This document shows, piece after piece, positions 38,940-51,149 of a stretch of 64,000 nucleotides of DNA. Under the pieces are notes generated by a model. The model searched no databases, had not been told where the DNA came from, and worked only from the letters and a program-made list of their open reading frames with translations. The DNA is from Delphinapterus leucas. Lineage: Eukaryota; Chordata; Mammalia; Artiodactyla; Monodontidae. Each line of letters begins with the position of its first letter. Positions within the stretch are counted from its first letter, which is position 1. The stretch is taken from positions 67,001,964-67,065,963 of the forward strand of contig NW_022098076.1 in the NCBI RefSeq assembly GCF_002288925.2. The letters run 5' to 3'. Position numbers and translations under genes: made by a program.

Positions 38940-39150
38940 TGTTGTATCATGAACTATGCATTAAACATATCTGATGTATTTCAACCCATGCCATCATCAT
39001 TATCGATGTTCAAATTGTCTATCTTTTGCCAATGGACTTTTGACACAAACCCAGTCATCCTCGATAGCTTCCTTGCTATCTGGTACGACAAGATATTCCA
39101 GGGTCAGCTTATACATTTCCTGCTACAGAACCATAATCAGCCACTTACTA
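38940..39150 (-). mobile_element. Old L1 fragment, antisense
   Basis: 'caacccatgccatcatcatt', 'gacaagatattccagggtca' and 'tacagaaccataatcagcca' parallel the L1 sequence at 20.6-20.7 kb. Confidence 0.6.
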
Positions 39151-39899
39151 AGTTTTATTTTTTACGTTTTGGACGGGAGGAATAACAGCAAGCTTGTATG
39201 CTGATCAGAACGATCAGGTAGAAGGAGGGAAAAGTGATAATGCAGGAAAGAGAACCACCAGAACAACACCCTTGAACAGGCAAGAGAGGGCTGGCCCCGG
39301 GGAGGAGACACAGTCCACCTGCATACAGCATCAGGGACAAAGGCAGACCGTGGATGCAGACGCAGGGGGTGGTTAGAGACAGTGCCGGGACGTTACAGAA
39401 GTTCTCTTGATTGCTTCAATCTTCTCAGTAAAATAAGGAGAAATGTCATCAGCTCAGAGTGAAAGCGGAGAAAGGAGGACTGGAGGTCAGCAGAGAGGGA
39501 GCAGAGCTGGACCCCTCAGCAGCACGAAGAGCCCCCCAGAGGGTCCTGACCAGGAATTTAAAATGAGACCCAGAAGTAGTCCGTTTCCTCCAGCCACATT
39601 CAGCTGCCTGGGTGCAGGCCTGGAACAAGTGGAGAGCTGCATGTAACCTTGTTTTGAGCCCAGTGAAGAGGATGAAGCAAGGAAGTGCAGGGTATTGATG
39701 GTACGGGAAGATGGTAATAAAATGACTGCCCGTGAGATTTATGCTGGGTAAGGAGGGAGATGAGACAATATTTAGTTCATGAAAAACTAATGGAAACTGA
39801 CCCAATAAGACAACATAGCCTGCTGTCACTCACTTGGTAATGGAAAAAGAACATGTAAACATTTGTCGCTACTTTTAGTTTTTAGTTTTGTAAGCAACG

Positions 39900-40700
39900 C
39901 CTTAATTTATTCAAATGTTGGAGCACAGAGTGTGCGCTAAAGATACAGAGATGGGTAAGAAAGTCCTTGCCCTCTAGGAACTGAGAGTCTCATGGGAGAG
40001 ATACACATAAGTGTAATTATGAAGCAGTGTAGGGAGTAAAATATAGGAACATGGGTGTGCTAGGAAATTATGTGGTCACAAAGGAAAAATTCTTCGAGAG
40101 GAGCAGAGGTCGAAGAAAGATTTCGGAAGGAAAGGAAATCTGAGCTTACACTTGAAAGATGTGGCATTAACCAGAGGAAAGAGGTGAAGAGGGGAATTCA
40201 AGGCAGAAGGGACAGGCCAGAGGCAGGGTGTGTGTCACTGGAACTTCACTCAGTGCAATTGTGCTGAGAAAGTCAGCAAACTGAGATTACAGAGCCTCAC
40301 TAAGAAGCCTGGGATTTGGCCTGCAGGCAATGGGAAGGCACAGGGTCACCCCATCACTTCTGCGTTTTACATGGGCCACACTGACAGCTATTGGGAAAAG
40401 TGGGTTTGATAAGACAGAGGTAGAAAGGTCAGGTGGGAATGTGGATAGAATCTTGCAGGAGACAGCTGATGAGCACTCCAGCCAGACAGTGGGAATGGAA
40501 AGGGAGAAATGGAATCAAGAAATAGCTAAAAGACCCAGCAGGGCTCAAGGGCCGGGTGGGCAGCGGGCAGGGCAGGTCAAGGAGCTGGCCTGAGTGACTA
40601 CTTGGATAGTGATGCCAACTCAGAACAAAAGAGAAAGGACAAGTTTGGAAAGGGAATTAGAGTTCAAGTTTAAACACGTGCTGACAAATAGCCACGTAGA
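39900..40700. repeat. Unclassified ancient interspersed repeat
   Basis: Same layout as the 37.6-kb copy: 'ccctctaggaactgagagtc', 'ttgaaagatgtggcattaac', 'aggcaatgggaaggcacagg', 'acagtgggaatgga'. Chance frames at 40070-40593 lie inside it. Confidence 0.55.
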
Positions 40701-40767
40701 GACATCAACAGCTTTCATTTAAACGTACAAGTTGAAAGTTCAGTGGAGACTTGCACTGGAATTACCA

Positions 40768-40824
40768 GGGCACGAACCCGTGTCCCCAGGCGGACTCTCA
40801 ACCACTGCGCCACCAGGGAAGCCC
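40768..40824 (-). mobile_element. Orphan CHR SINE head
   Basis: Only the tRNA-like part is present (gggcacgaacccgtgtcccc to ccagggaagcccc), with a roughly 8-bp internal deletion relative to other copies. Poly(T) tail and flanking duplication are not visible. Confidence 0.8.
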
Positions 40825-40859
40825 CTAAAAGACAATTTCTTGCTGAGCAGTATATTTAA

Positions 40860-40975
40860 GACAGCGGTCCTTAGACTTGGTTGGGCATCAAATCGCCTGG
40901 GAAGCTTTTAAAATCCAGATTCCTGACCCCAACCCAACTTACAGAACCCTGTCTTAAAGATGTGATTTTTTTTTT
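40860..40975. repeat. MER5-like hAT relic
   Basis: 'cagcggtccttagacttggt', 'gcatcaaatcgcctgggaag', 'ttaaaatccagattcctgac' match the MER5 layout. Confidence 0.7.
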
Positions 40976-41039
40976 CCCTAAGAATAGTTTTCAAGTAGTA
41001 TAAAGGCTGAAGAGGTTTTTAAACGAAGAACCAGGATTT

Positions 41040-41230
41040 GAGAGTCAGAATTGGATTCAAATTCTAACTCCACAATCCATTAGCTTGTGACCTTGGGCAA
41101 GTTACTTGACATCTATTAAGCCTCCATTTCACCACTTTGAAAAGAGCTCCAAGTAGACCTACTATGCCGGGCTGTGGTGAGGATGAAGGCCATAAAGACA
41201 CAACACCCAGAACACAGGAACCGCCCAGGA
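41040..41230 (+). repeat. MIR SINE relic
   Basis: 'gattcaaattctaactccac', 'gtgaccttgggcaagttact', 'agcctccatttcacca' are MIR landmarks in order. Confidence 0.75.
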
Positions 41231-41639
41231 ATTAGCAGCTGTTTTTTCTTTTAACAAGAAAATCTCATCACCCTAGATTAACAGTCTGCATATCACTGAC
41301 CATTTGAGGGGAAGGCTTTTTAATGTAATTTGTCTTTCCCCCCCCTCTCGCTCCAGTTAGAGTTAGAATGGATGCTTCCTGAGAGCAGTGACCTGCTGCC
41401 CTAAAACCATGACAGGCACGCCATGGGTGTTCCCCAGAGTCGGGAATCAATGAGTAAGGTTACAAAAAATGAAAATAGCTTAAAAAGGGGAACAATCAAC
41501 CTCTTTCTGACATTTCCAAAGCACTACCTATTCTAGTTCTGTTTCCATTTTAAAGAGATTAACTTTTTCTTACTCTTAGGTTTCAGCATCAAAATTTCTC
41601 CAGCCTAATACTTTGTAGCCACAAATAATGAGCATGAAA

Positions 41640-41900
41640 AGCATGCCATAGCACAGAGAAATGTGCATGACATGTTAAATGAAACATCATATATGTGTGA
41701 AAATATATACGCACACACATAGGCACACATATGGAATCACGATTATAACTATGATTAAAATACGGATGGGGAAAAGGAATAGGAGGAAATATACCAAAAT
41801 GCTAATGGTAATTATGTTGCAAAGTCATGAATAAGCAGAATCTTTGGTGGGTTTTTCCTTTTTTTTAGACTGCTTCTAGGGCTATTTTTGTAATAGAGTT
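41640..41900 (+). mobile_element. Old L1-type 3' end relic
   Basis: 'catgttaaatgaaacatcat', 'gaggaaatataccaaaatgc', 'taatggtaattatgtt' resemble ancient LINE 3' sequence. Confidence 0.5.
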
Positions 41901-41959
41901 TTATCATTTTTATAACAGAAACAGTAATTTTCATGATTTTCTAGTTCATCTCTTATTCC

Positions 41960-42160
41960 AGAACGATTTGGGTATCTCCTGTGTGCCAGCTGCTGTACTA
42001 GGGCCAAGGACACACAGAATGAGACATGGCCCCATTCCTCAGGAGCCTCAGCCTGCCAGGTGAGACAGACACATGAAACAACTGCCTAAAGTGAAATGTG
42101 ACAGAGCTGGGACGGAGAACACCGAGCGCTGTGGGGAAGAGAAATAAGGGAGCAATTAAT
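41960..42160. repeat. Unclassified ancient interspersed repeat
   Basis: 'ctcctgtgtgccagctgctg', 'ctagggccaaggacacacag', 'gaatgagacatggcc' echo the other old copies at 34.5, 37.6 and 39.9 kb. Confidence 0.45.
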
Positions 42161-42339
42161 TCTGCTTTGGGGCAACCACAAGAACACCGTCTGCCATTCT
42201 GCTGTTCTCGCCCCTCGCAAAGTCCCCATCTTTTGTGGCAACAATTAACTAGTCCTTCGCTCTGTGACGGTCTTTGAAGAGCCTTATGCTGGCTTTCCCA
42301 AGCCCGCAGGTCCAGATTTCAGGATCAGAAATGAAAAGG

Positions 42340-42530
42340 AGAGAACACTTGTTGAGCATTTACTTGGTGCCAGTCGGCGAGCTAACAGATTTCTATGCAT
42401 GCTCTCATTTGATCCTTGTTGGTCAGTCACTATGGTTATTATCCCCAGTTTATTGGGAAACTGAAGTTGAGAGATTCGGCAACTTGCCCAAGGTGACATA
42501 GCTAGTAAGAATTAAAGGTGGTCAGAGCCT
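42340..42530 (-). repeat. MIR relic, antisense
   Basis: Reverse MIR order: 'ttgagcatttacttggtgcc', 'gctctcatttgatccttgtt', 'ttatccccagtttattggga', 'cttgcccaaggtgacatagc'. Confidence 0.8.
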
Positions 42531-42584
42531 GTGGAGAGTGGACTTGTGGTTGGGGGATTTGAGGGCGTGGTGGTGGGGAAGAAA

Positions 42585-42810
42585 GTACTGGGAGTTTGGG
42601 ATTGGCAGATGCCAGACTATTGTATGTGGAATGGATGGACAGCAGAGCCCTGCTGTGTAGCACAGGGAACTAACTGTCTTTAGCATCCTGCGAGGGACCG
42701 GAACGGAAAATGCGTGTGTGCACGGCGGGGCCGCCTTGCTATGCAGCAGAAGTGGGCACGGCACTGTGAATCAACTATGCTTTGATAAAGTTAAATTGAA
42801 ACAAAAAAAG
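42585..42810 (+). mobile_element. L1 3' end, 5'-truncated
   Basis: 'gggagtttgggattggcaga', 'gtgtagcacagggaactaac', 'aatcaactatgctttgataa' match the cetartiodactyl L1 3' UTR. The tail is A-rich (GAAACAAAAAAAG). Confidence 0.75.
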
Positions 42811-42959
42811 GTCAGAGCCAAGTGGGCCTCTAACCCTTCGCAGGTCACCACGCTCTGCTGTCTCGACAGCAGTGAGGAGGCCCTGTTCTCAGGGGGAGAC
42901 AGAAGAAACCTCATTTCCCCTTCCAGCTAAGTCCTCTCAAACGTCACAGAGACGGGACT

Positions 42960-43110
42960 TAGCGCCATGGAAAGAAAAGAACCTGGGCCTCTGTGTCTGA
43001 CAAGCCCGGTTTGAGTCTCGGGTCACCACTGACCAGGACTTCAGAAAGTGGCTTAATCTCCCGGAATCCCAGCTTCACTGGAAAAATGAAAATTAAAAAT
43101 ATACCTAACA
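42960..43110 (+). repeat. MIR-like relic
   Basis: 'ctgacaagcccggtttgagt', 'gtggcttaatctcccggaat' fit a divergent MIR. Confidence 0.5.
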
Positions 43111-43399
43111 TACACGGGGACAATATAAGGTCAACCTGAGGAGATCAAAAGGTGGTGTATCGGCTAGGGCCTCCTCAGTGGCTGAAAGTGCTGTGGTGTC
43201 AGACAGATGGACCTGCATCAGTTTCTATGTTCACACGTCCACCCATCGCTCCTGCCCATGCTCCCCATCAAATCCCGGGAGGCACAATCTAAACAGAGAA
43301 AGGAATACTGAAAAAGATATGTTACCAGAAAAAGGACAGGACAAAAGCGGGCCTTTAGTGGGTGCTCAAGTACCTGTACACACTTGATGGAACTCTAGA

Positions 43400-43545
43400 T
43401 CCTGACCACCCAAGTGTGGTCTGAGGACCAGCAGTTACGTCATCATCATCATCACCTGGGAGCTTGTTAGAAATGCAGGCTCTCAGGCCCCACCCCAGAC
43501 CCACAGAAGCAGAAACTGCATTTTAGCAAGAGCTCCAGGTGACAA
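43400..43545. repeat. MER5A-like hAT relic
   Basis: 'cccaagtgtggtctgaggac', 'cacctgggagcttgttagaa', 'atgcaggctctcaggcccca', 'gaaactgcattttagcaaga' form a clear MER5A. Confidence 0.85.
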
Positions 43546-44142
43546 CACTGAAGTGGGGAATATTATACACTGTATCTCAGAGGCTGGTCTATCCAATCAA
43601 GGCACAGCTTGAAATGTATGAGCAGGAAGTTGTAGAAAAGAGTCATCAATGAATTATAAAATAGAAATGAAGCTTAAAAATACTCTAGGCCTAAACTAAT
43701 GTCTGTATGCCAAGCAAAACACGACAAACCTTGGTATCATTTCAGAACTGCACACTGTTTAATAGATGTCAGTACAAACTGCAGGGGGGGCCAGCCCTCT
43801 CTAAAAGAAAAAACCAGCAAAGCTTCCTCAGCAATGAAGTTAAGAGACAGCCCCTAAGCAGTAAAAAGCTATGTACACAAATAAGATAACTCTCTTTGAA
43901 CTCAGGTGCCTTAAGATCATAGTATGGGCATCACAGAAGTGAAGTGGGCAAAGCAATCTCCCGTGAGAAGTATAAATAATAGGATGAGAGAGGGAGAAGG
44001 AATTAGCCTTCCTGGAGTTGAGAGCACTGCAGTTGGCCTGTGACTCATAATAAGTACAGGGGGAAAAAAAGTAACACGGTAAGAGGGAAACTAACAATGA
44101 GCTCTGAGTCAGGAAAAGGTGCCCCTCCATGAGTTCCACTCA

Positions 44143-44313
<171 letters not shown>

Positions 44314-44879
44314 TCAACAAGCGCTTTAGGGCCTGAAGGGTTTCAAGCAGGCTACATACTCCAAGAAGACATCACATACCCCCCTCCCACCGCAAGGTTC
44401 AATTCCCAGTGTAACAGCTCACACAGGAACTCAGCTGCTGCTGGGAGGTCACCTGGAGCAAGCACAGACACCGAGCTCCCCAGCACAGCTGCCCGAGGCC
44501 CCACCAGAGGCCCTTACGGGGGACAGCAGTGGTTAGTGACACTGACCACCCAAGATAGGATCCTGCTGAATCTGGGAAGGCTAATTTCTTACTGTGTCAC
44601 AGCATTTTTACACTCAAGGTTTATAAAATCACTCTGGTAGAGCTGACATGAACAGTCTCTGTGATTCTGCTTAAAGGAATGTCTAGTTCCTAAACCAAGT
44701 TCAAGTCAGCAAGGCCACAACCAAAGGGAAAAAGCAGAGCAGCACCAAGGCTCCTGGAGTTTCCTCCCTCTCTCCTCCTCTCCTGCGTCCCTAACGCTCG
44801 TCACCCCAGAGGAGCTGGGCATCAAAAGGGAAGTTTTAGCCAAAGGTTTGGACTTGATGTGTGAGTTAGCATTTGCATA

Positions 44880-45190
44880 TAACTCTATAAATCACTATAT
44901 ACTGTTAACGTGATTTTAAAATATAATTTGTTCTTCATGGCCACATACTATTAGCATATAACGTAATTTTAAAATATAATTTGTTCTTCATGGCCACGTA
45001 CTATTAGCATACTTAGCAATTCCTCTTCTTGGTGAGAATGTAGGTGATTCGCCCATTCCTCACTGTTATGTATCTTTATTACTCCTTCTGAGAAAACTTT
45101 TCTTGTAGTTACCCTGGACTAGATTCCTAGAAGTGGTATTACTGGGTTACGATATATCAAGACTTTTATTCCTAAGTGTTTCTCTAACAC
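44880..45190 (-). mobile_element. Old L1 relic, antisense, containing a duplication
   Basis: 'ccctggactagattcctaga' and 'agtggtattactgggttacg' are reverse L1 text. The 53-bp tandem duplication at 44907-45012 lies in it or at its edge. Confidence 0.55.
44907..45012 (+). repeat. 53-bp tandem duplication
   Basis: Two adjacent copies with period 53, at 44907-44959 and 44960-45012. They differ at two visible places (cgtgatt/cgtaatt and cacatac/cacgtac). It is intronic in METTL21A. Confidence 0.92.
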
Positions 45191-45807
45191 CCCTGATACA
45201 ATATTAAGATTGTAAAATTGTATCTACACCAATCATTTAGCCAACATTCACTGAGCTCCCACCGAATCCCAGGTGTGGCTAGATGCTTAGGGCAAGTCTC
45301 TGGCACAAGCAGCTGAAAAAACAGTGCTGGGAGAGAAAAAAGTAAAGCAGCAATTATAGTATAATTTTTGATCATTACAACTATGGAAAACTTAAAGAAA
45401 ACACATGATCTTCATTTTTGGCTTTGTCAGTTTACAATATTCTTTGTGCAATGTTAAACTTAAAAACTAACTGAATAATTGTCCAAAGCAGCTAGGGGCC
45501 CCAGTCCTCCCTCTTCCGTGCTAGGTAAATTACTGGTAAGTCATTTAATTTCTTTCAGTTTTCTTCATTCACCCTTAAAATGCAATCTATTTGGTGGGGA
45601 GGGAGCAGGGAAGTGATTCTAAGGACTTTTTTTTTGGAAGGGGTGGAGCGATGCAATGTTTTAAGATTCAGTAGTGATAGTTGCACCACTCTGAACTTAC
45701 TTAAAAACACACACACACACTTTAAATAGGTGAAATGAATTACGGTATATGAATTACAACCCAATAAAGCTGTTACTTTTTAAAAATAGAGACGAGTCTT
45801 ATAATCA

Positions 45808-46017
<210 letters not shown>

Positions 46018-46229
46018 TCAAAGCTGTGAGGCAAAAGAATCCTGAGTGAGGTTCTAGCCAGAAAATGCATTATCTCTCTAGTAGCTCCAAATGCTTCTTA
46101 AGGCCGTTTTACAAGTTCAAAACAAACGGGGTTGCGGGAAGCCTTTGTCTAATTCCTTTTGCCTGGCTCTCCTGGGAAGTGAGATTTCGCTGGGAATTCA
46201 TGCCAAAGGTGCGGGATGGCTATGCACTC

Positions 46230-48050
46230 AGCTGTAACCACTCAGGGAATTTGCAGCGTGGTAAGAGTGAGCGAGGCGGAAGTGACAGCCCGGGGCCGCA
46301 GAGAAAGTACCGCTTCCCAAACTGCCCGGGCCCGCGTGGACTGCGGCTGCAACCCGCTGCGGTCTGCAGGGCATTTTTTCGTGTTTTGTTTTTCCCTCAC
46401 TCCCTCTAAATCGGTGCGTTCAATTGCCACCACCACGGACTCGAACCTAAACTTAAACTGGGGGTTAACGGTATGATTATCCTGCTTTACGACGCCGGCT
46501 GGAGATACACGATCGACGCAGTTCCATTTCCTGGAGACTGAAAGTGAAAGACACTCGTGGATTCCGAGTCGCTCGCGGGTAACGAGACCCCGGGTCCGCG
46601 TGGACTCGGGCATCCGCGGCTCGGAGGCCTCCCCAGAGTCGCCCAGCCTGCCCCCCCGCCTGCCCCACTGAAGGGCCGACAGGTACGCACGTCCTTCCCG
46701 CGGGCCCCGCAGCTGCGGGAACAGGCGAGGTAGGGGCGGGAGCTTGGAGAGGAGCCCCCCTCCAGCGGCGCTGGCCCGCCACACCCTACGGTTCGCGGCA
46801 CCGCGTCGCCTCCACTCACGGCTTGGGAGGCGGCCCCCGCCTGGTGCGCGAGACGCTTTCCCCGCCCCCAGCTCGACGGCGGAAAAATCCGCCTTAAAGG
46901 GCCAGAGAGCCGGTAGACCGGCGCCCGCGCTGGGGTCACGCGTTTCCGGTCCCCCGCCTTCCTAGGCCAAGCGCTCCCCGAGCGCCGGCGGCACGGAGTG
47001 GCGGGTGTGGGGCAGGGGCCCGGAGCGGGGATGCAGCGGCGGGGCGGAGGCGGTGCTCCCTCCGCGTGTGTCCCCAAGGTATTTGGGCCCCCAAGTCAGT
47101 TTTTCTGGCTGCCGAGGGCGGAGATGGCCGGCAGAGCTAGGTGCGGAGGCGCGGGGGGTGGGTGGTGCGCGGAGGCCGTGGGTGCCATGGCGACCGGGAA
47201 CCCGGAAGCCACCTGCCTGGCGTTGGACAGGCGCTGGGTCCACTTGTATGTGTGCTCGTTCTCGCGCGCGCGCCTTTTTTGTGTGTGTTTTTACTGTGTG
47301 TGCTTGCTTGTTTTTAGTTTTAACGGTGTTGTCAGCTAGGAGGTATAGGAGAAAACTCCCGCCGAAGAATACGTGGTCCCACCCATCCGTATTCGTGTCA
47401 CCAAAGTGAAGTACGAATTGGTGTAATCGCGCGCTCCGCGCCAATAGAGTGGGAAACGTGACCAAGCCCTTCGCGGAGCCCGCACGTGGCTCCCGGGACT
47501 GGATTGTTAAACGGGGCGGGGCGCGCTGTCGGCCCCAGTCACGGACTGGGTCTCCCTCCTCCCGGGGCAGAAGGTGAGCGCACCTGCCCTGGAGACACCT
47601 GTTCTTGAGGTGAGAGCTGCTGAGAGTGTGGCATCTGGCCGCAGGCCCCTGGGAAGCGCGCGGCTGGAGTGAACATCCAAGAATGTGACCGCGCTGGGAG
47701 ACGGGGCGGGGGGCGCTTCCTTCTCCCAGGAAGGTTTCTTTTCCCTCTCGGACCTTGACCCGCGACCCCACCGGCCGCCGCTCTCTCATGGCGATTCTCA
47801 GCTCCGCCTGCACGTTAGGATGAACTGGAGCGCTTTTCAACTCCGCAGAGCTGGACGCTGCCACCGGAAAGGCTCAGCTGGTGCGCAGTGGGGCCCGAGC
47901 ATTCCTGTTTTTCAGAGCTTCGCGGGTGATTCCCGCCGCCAGCCACCGGTAAGAGGCTCAGGCCAGGCCTAGACCACCCCCTCTCCTCGCCTCTCGCATC
48001 CCGCTGGGGGCGTGCTCCGCTCTCTGTCCGGGTCTTAGAAGGCTGGGACC
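46230..48050. promoter_or_regulatory. CpG island, probable METTL21A promoter and possible divergent promoter
   Basis: A dense run of CG dinucleotides and GC-rich sequence contrasts sharply with AT-rich flanks. It lies directly upstream of the METTL21A start on the minus strand. Visible sites include ETS-type GCGGAAGTGAC near 46275 and CCGGAAGC near 47201, a CCAAT box near 47441, an E-box CACGTG near 47482 and a GGGGCGGGG GC box near 47513. A minus-strand GTGAGT at 46819-46814 is a plausible donor for the non-coding first exon. Transcription start sites are not determined from sequence alone. Confidence 0.8.
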
Positions 48051-48139
48051 TGGGGCTGCAAAGATGGTTTGAAGTGAACTTTGAAGGTCACCAGTGAAGG
48101 TCTTTTACTTTTTTTTTCTTTCTTTGCTTTACTCAATCA

Positions 48140-49085
48140 TTCGTTTTTAACTTTTTTTTAATGTATTTTTGAGAGCAGTTTTAAGTTCACAGCAAAATTG
48201 GCAGAGATTTGTACAGAGATTTCCCAAACACTCCCTGCCCCATACACAGCCTCCCCCCTTCTCAACATCTCCCACCAGAATGGTACATTTATTACAATTG
48301 ATGAACCTACACTGACACATTATTAGAACCCAAAGGCCACAGTTTACACATGGGGGCTCACTGTTGGTGGTGTACACCTTATGAGCTTGGACAAATGCAG
48401 AAGATATGTATCCACCATTATAGTATCATACAGAGTAGTTGCACTTCCTAAAAATCCTCGGTCCTCTACACATCCGTCCTTCCTCCATAACCTTTGGCAA
48501 CCACTGACTTTTTTTTTTAACTCTCCATAGTTTTGCCTTTTACAGAATGTGATGTAGTTAGAGTGATACAGTATGTAGCCTTTTCAGATTGGCTTCCTTT
48601 GCTTAGTGTGCATTTAAGGTTCTTCCACGTCTTTTCATTGTTTGGTAGTCATTTCTTTTTAGTGCTGAATGACAGACATTCCATTGTATAGATGTAGTAC
48701 AGTTTATCCATTTACCCAGTAAAGGACATCTTGGTTGCTTCCAGGTTTTGGCAATTATGAATAAAGCTGCTATAAACATTCCTGTACGGGCTTCTTTGTG
48801 GACATAAGTTTTCAGCTCCTTTGGGTAGATACCAAGGAGCATCATTGCTGAGTCATATGGTAAGAGTGTGTTTAGTTTTATAAGAAACTGCCAAACTGTC
48901 TTCCAAAGTGACTGTACGATTTTGCAGTCCCACCAGAAATGAGAGTTCCTGTTGCTTCACACCCTTACCAGCATTTGGTGTCGTCAGTGTTTTGGATTTT
49001 GGCTATTCTAATGGGCTTGTAGTGGTACCTTGCTGTTGTTTTAATCTGCAGTTCCCTAATGACATATGATGTAGAGCATCTTTTT
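48140..49085 (-). mobile_element. L1 3' region, antisense
   Basis: 'caaaattggcagagatttgt', 'cacattattagaacccaaag', 'tttggcaaccactgactttt', 'tgctgagtcatatggtaaga'. The left edge abuts the CpG-island flank. Confidence 0.8.
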
Positions 49086-50850
49086 TTTCCAGTTTTGTTG
49101 AGATGTAATTGATATATCACATTGTATTAGTTTATGGTATACAACATAATGACTTGATATATGTAAATACTGCAAAATGATTACCACAATAAGCTTAGTT
49201 AATATCCCTCATCTCACATAGTTACAGTTTATTTCCTTGTGATGAGAACTTTTAAGATCTACTCTCTAAGCAAATTTCAAATGTACAAAACAGTATTGTT
49301 AACTACAGTTACCATTCTGTACATTACATCCCCAGAACTTATAACTGGAAGTTTGTGCCTTTTGATCACCTACACCCATTTCCCCCACCTCCCATCCTCT
49401 GCTTCTGGCCACCACCAATCTGTTCTCTATCTCTATGAGTCCTTTTTTTTTTTTTTTTTTAGATTCCACATTTAAGTGAGTATTTGTATCATATAGTATT
49501 TGTCTGTCTGACTTATTTCACTTACCATAATACCCCCAAGGTCATCCATGTTGTTGAAAATGGCAGGATTTCCTTCTTTTTTATGGCCGAATAATATTCC
49601 CTGTGGGGAGGTGTGTGTATACACACACACCACATTTTCTTCATTCATTCATCTGATGATGAAACTTAGGTTGCTCCCACGTCTTGGCTATTGTGAATAA
49701 TGCTGCATTGAAAACGAGAATGCTGATATCTCTTGAAGACAGTGATTTCATTTCCTTCAGAGATATATGTACCTACAAGTGAGATTGCTGGATTATATGG
49801 TAATTCTGTTCTACTTTTTAAATTTTAGAGGAATCTCCATACTGTTTTTCCTAGTGGTTGTACCAATTTACATTCCTGCCAACAGTGCACAAGGGTTTCC
49901 TTTTCTCCACGTTCTCACCAACACTTATTGTCTCTTACCTTTTTGATAATAGCCATTCAGCAGGTATGAGGTGATATCTCATTGTGGCATTGATTTGCAT
50001 TCCTGTGATGATTAGTGATGTTGAGCACATTTTCATGTACCTGTTATTTGGACATTTTAAAATATGATTGTTTTCTTATTGTTAAGTTTTAAGAGTTCTT
50101 TGTATATTTTAGATAATAGTCCTTTATTAGATGTGTCTTTTGCAAATATTTTCTCCCAGTCTGTGGCTTGTCTTCTTATTCTCTTGACAGTTTCTTTCAC
50201 AGGGCAGAGGTGTTTAATTTTGTTTCACTTCTTCTCATTTTTGTGTCTCATTAGGCTTCCAGCCCTGATTTATTTTATTTATTTTTTTGGCCACACCACA
50301 TGGCATGTGGGATCTTAGTTCCCCCACCAGGGATCAAAACCCCGCCCCCTGCAGTGGAAGCGCAGAGTCTTAACCACTGGACTGCCAGGGAAGTCCCCAG
50401 AAATGTTTAATTTTAATGGAAGTTCAGCTTATCAATTATTTCTTTCATGGATCACGCCTTTGGTATTATACCTAAAACAGCATCACTTTACTCAAGGTCA
50501 TCTAGGTTTTCTCCTATGTTATCTTCTAACAGTTTGATAGTTTTACATTTTAATTTAAGTCTGTGATCCATATCCAGTTAACTTTTGTGAAGGGTATAGG
50601 TCTGTGTCTAGGTTTATTTTTTGCATGTGAATGTCCAGTTGTTCCAGTACCGTTTGTTGAAAAGACTATCTTTTTCTCCCTTGCATTGGCTTTGCCACTT
50701 TGTCAGAAACCTCTTGACTGTATTTATATGAGTCAATTCCTGGGCTCTCTATTCTCCTCTGTTCTTTCACCCCAATACCACACTGTCTTCATTACTACAT
50801 TTTTACAGTAAGTCTGAAATCAGATGGTATAAGTCCTCCAACTTTATTCT
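49086..50850 (-). mobile_element. Second L1 3' region, antisense, carrying a SINE
   Basis: 'gttgagatgtaattgatata', 'ggccaccaccaatctgttct', 'gattgctggattatatggta' and, past a SINE at 50.28-50.40 kb, 'ggatcacgcctttggtatta' and 'agtctgtgatccatatccag'. L1 sequence continues on both sides of the SINE. Confidence 0.8.
50281..50398 (-). mobile_element. Short tRNA-derived SINE, antisense, inside L1
   Basis: 'ggccacaccacatggcatgt' to 'actgccagggaagtcccc' is the short non-CHR SINE subfamily in reverse. It splits the L1 above. Confidence 0.88.
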
Positions 50851-51059
50851 TCTTCTTCAATATTATTATTCATTTTTTCCTTTTTTATTTTTTTGGCCTT
50901 CTCTCCCTCTCCTTTCTTCTCTCCTAGTATCTCCTTTCTTTCTTACCTCCTCTACCTCTCTGTGTTGCTTCTCCCTCTCAACTTTCCTTTTTTTAAACCT
51001 CCCGTCTCCTTATTTTCTCTTTTCCTCTTTGTTCCTTTCCTTTGGGGAGCCATCACTGG

Positions 51060-51148
51060 GCACAAGAAAAAGGATGTGCTTTGGAGCCAGAGAACTATGA
51101 AAATTTAAATTCTGCCTCTGACAGTTTAATTGGTATGACCTTGAGTAA
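51060..51148 (+). repeat. Partial MIR relic
   Basis: 'gtgctttggagccagagaac', 'aattctgcctctgaca' and 'gaccttgagtaaac' follow MIR order. It is cut off by the Tigger2-like element. Confidence 0.6.
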
Positions 51149-51149
51149 A

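Noticed and set aside
46242..47077. Overlapping minus-strand frames of 180, 196 and 101 residues
   Set aside because: Same CpG-island effect: several frames are open at once on the same DNA, which a real gene would not require.
46962..47864. 300-residue minus-strand open frame, the longest in the window
   Set aside because: It lies wholly in the CpG island, where stop codons are rare. Its composition (Arg, Pro, Ala, Gly) is that of GC-rich chance frames, no domain is recognisable, and it overlaps the presumed METTL21A promoter.
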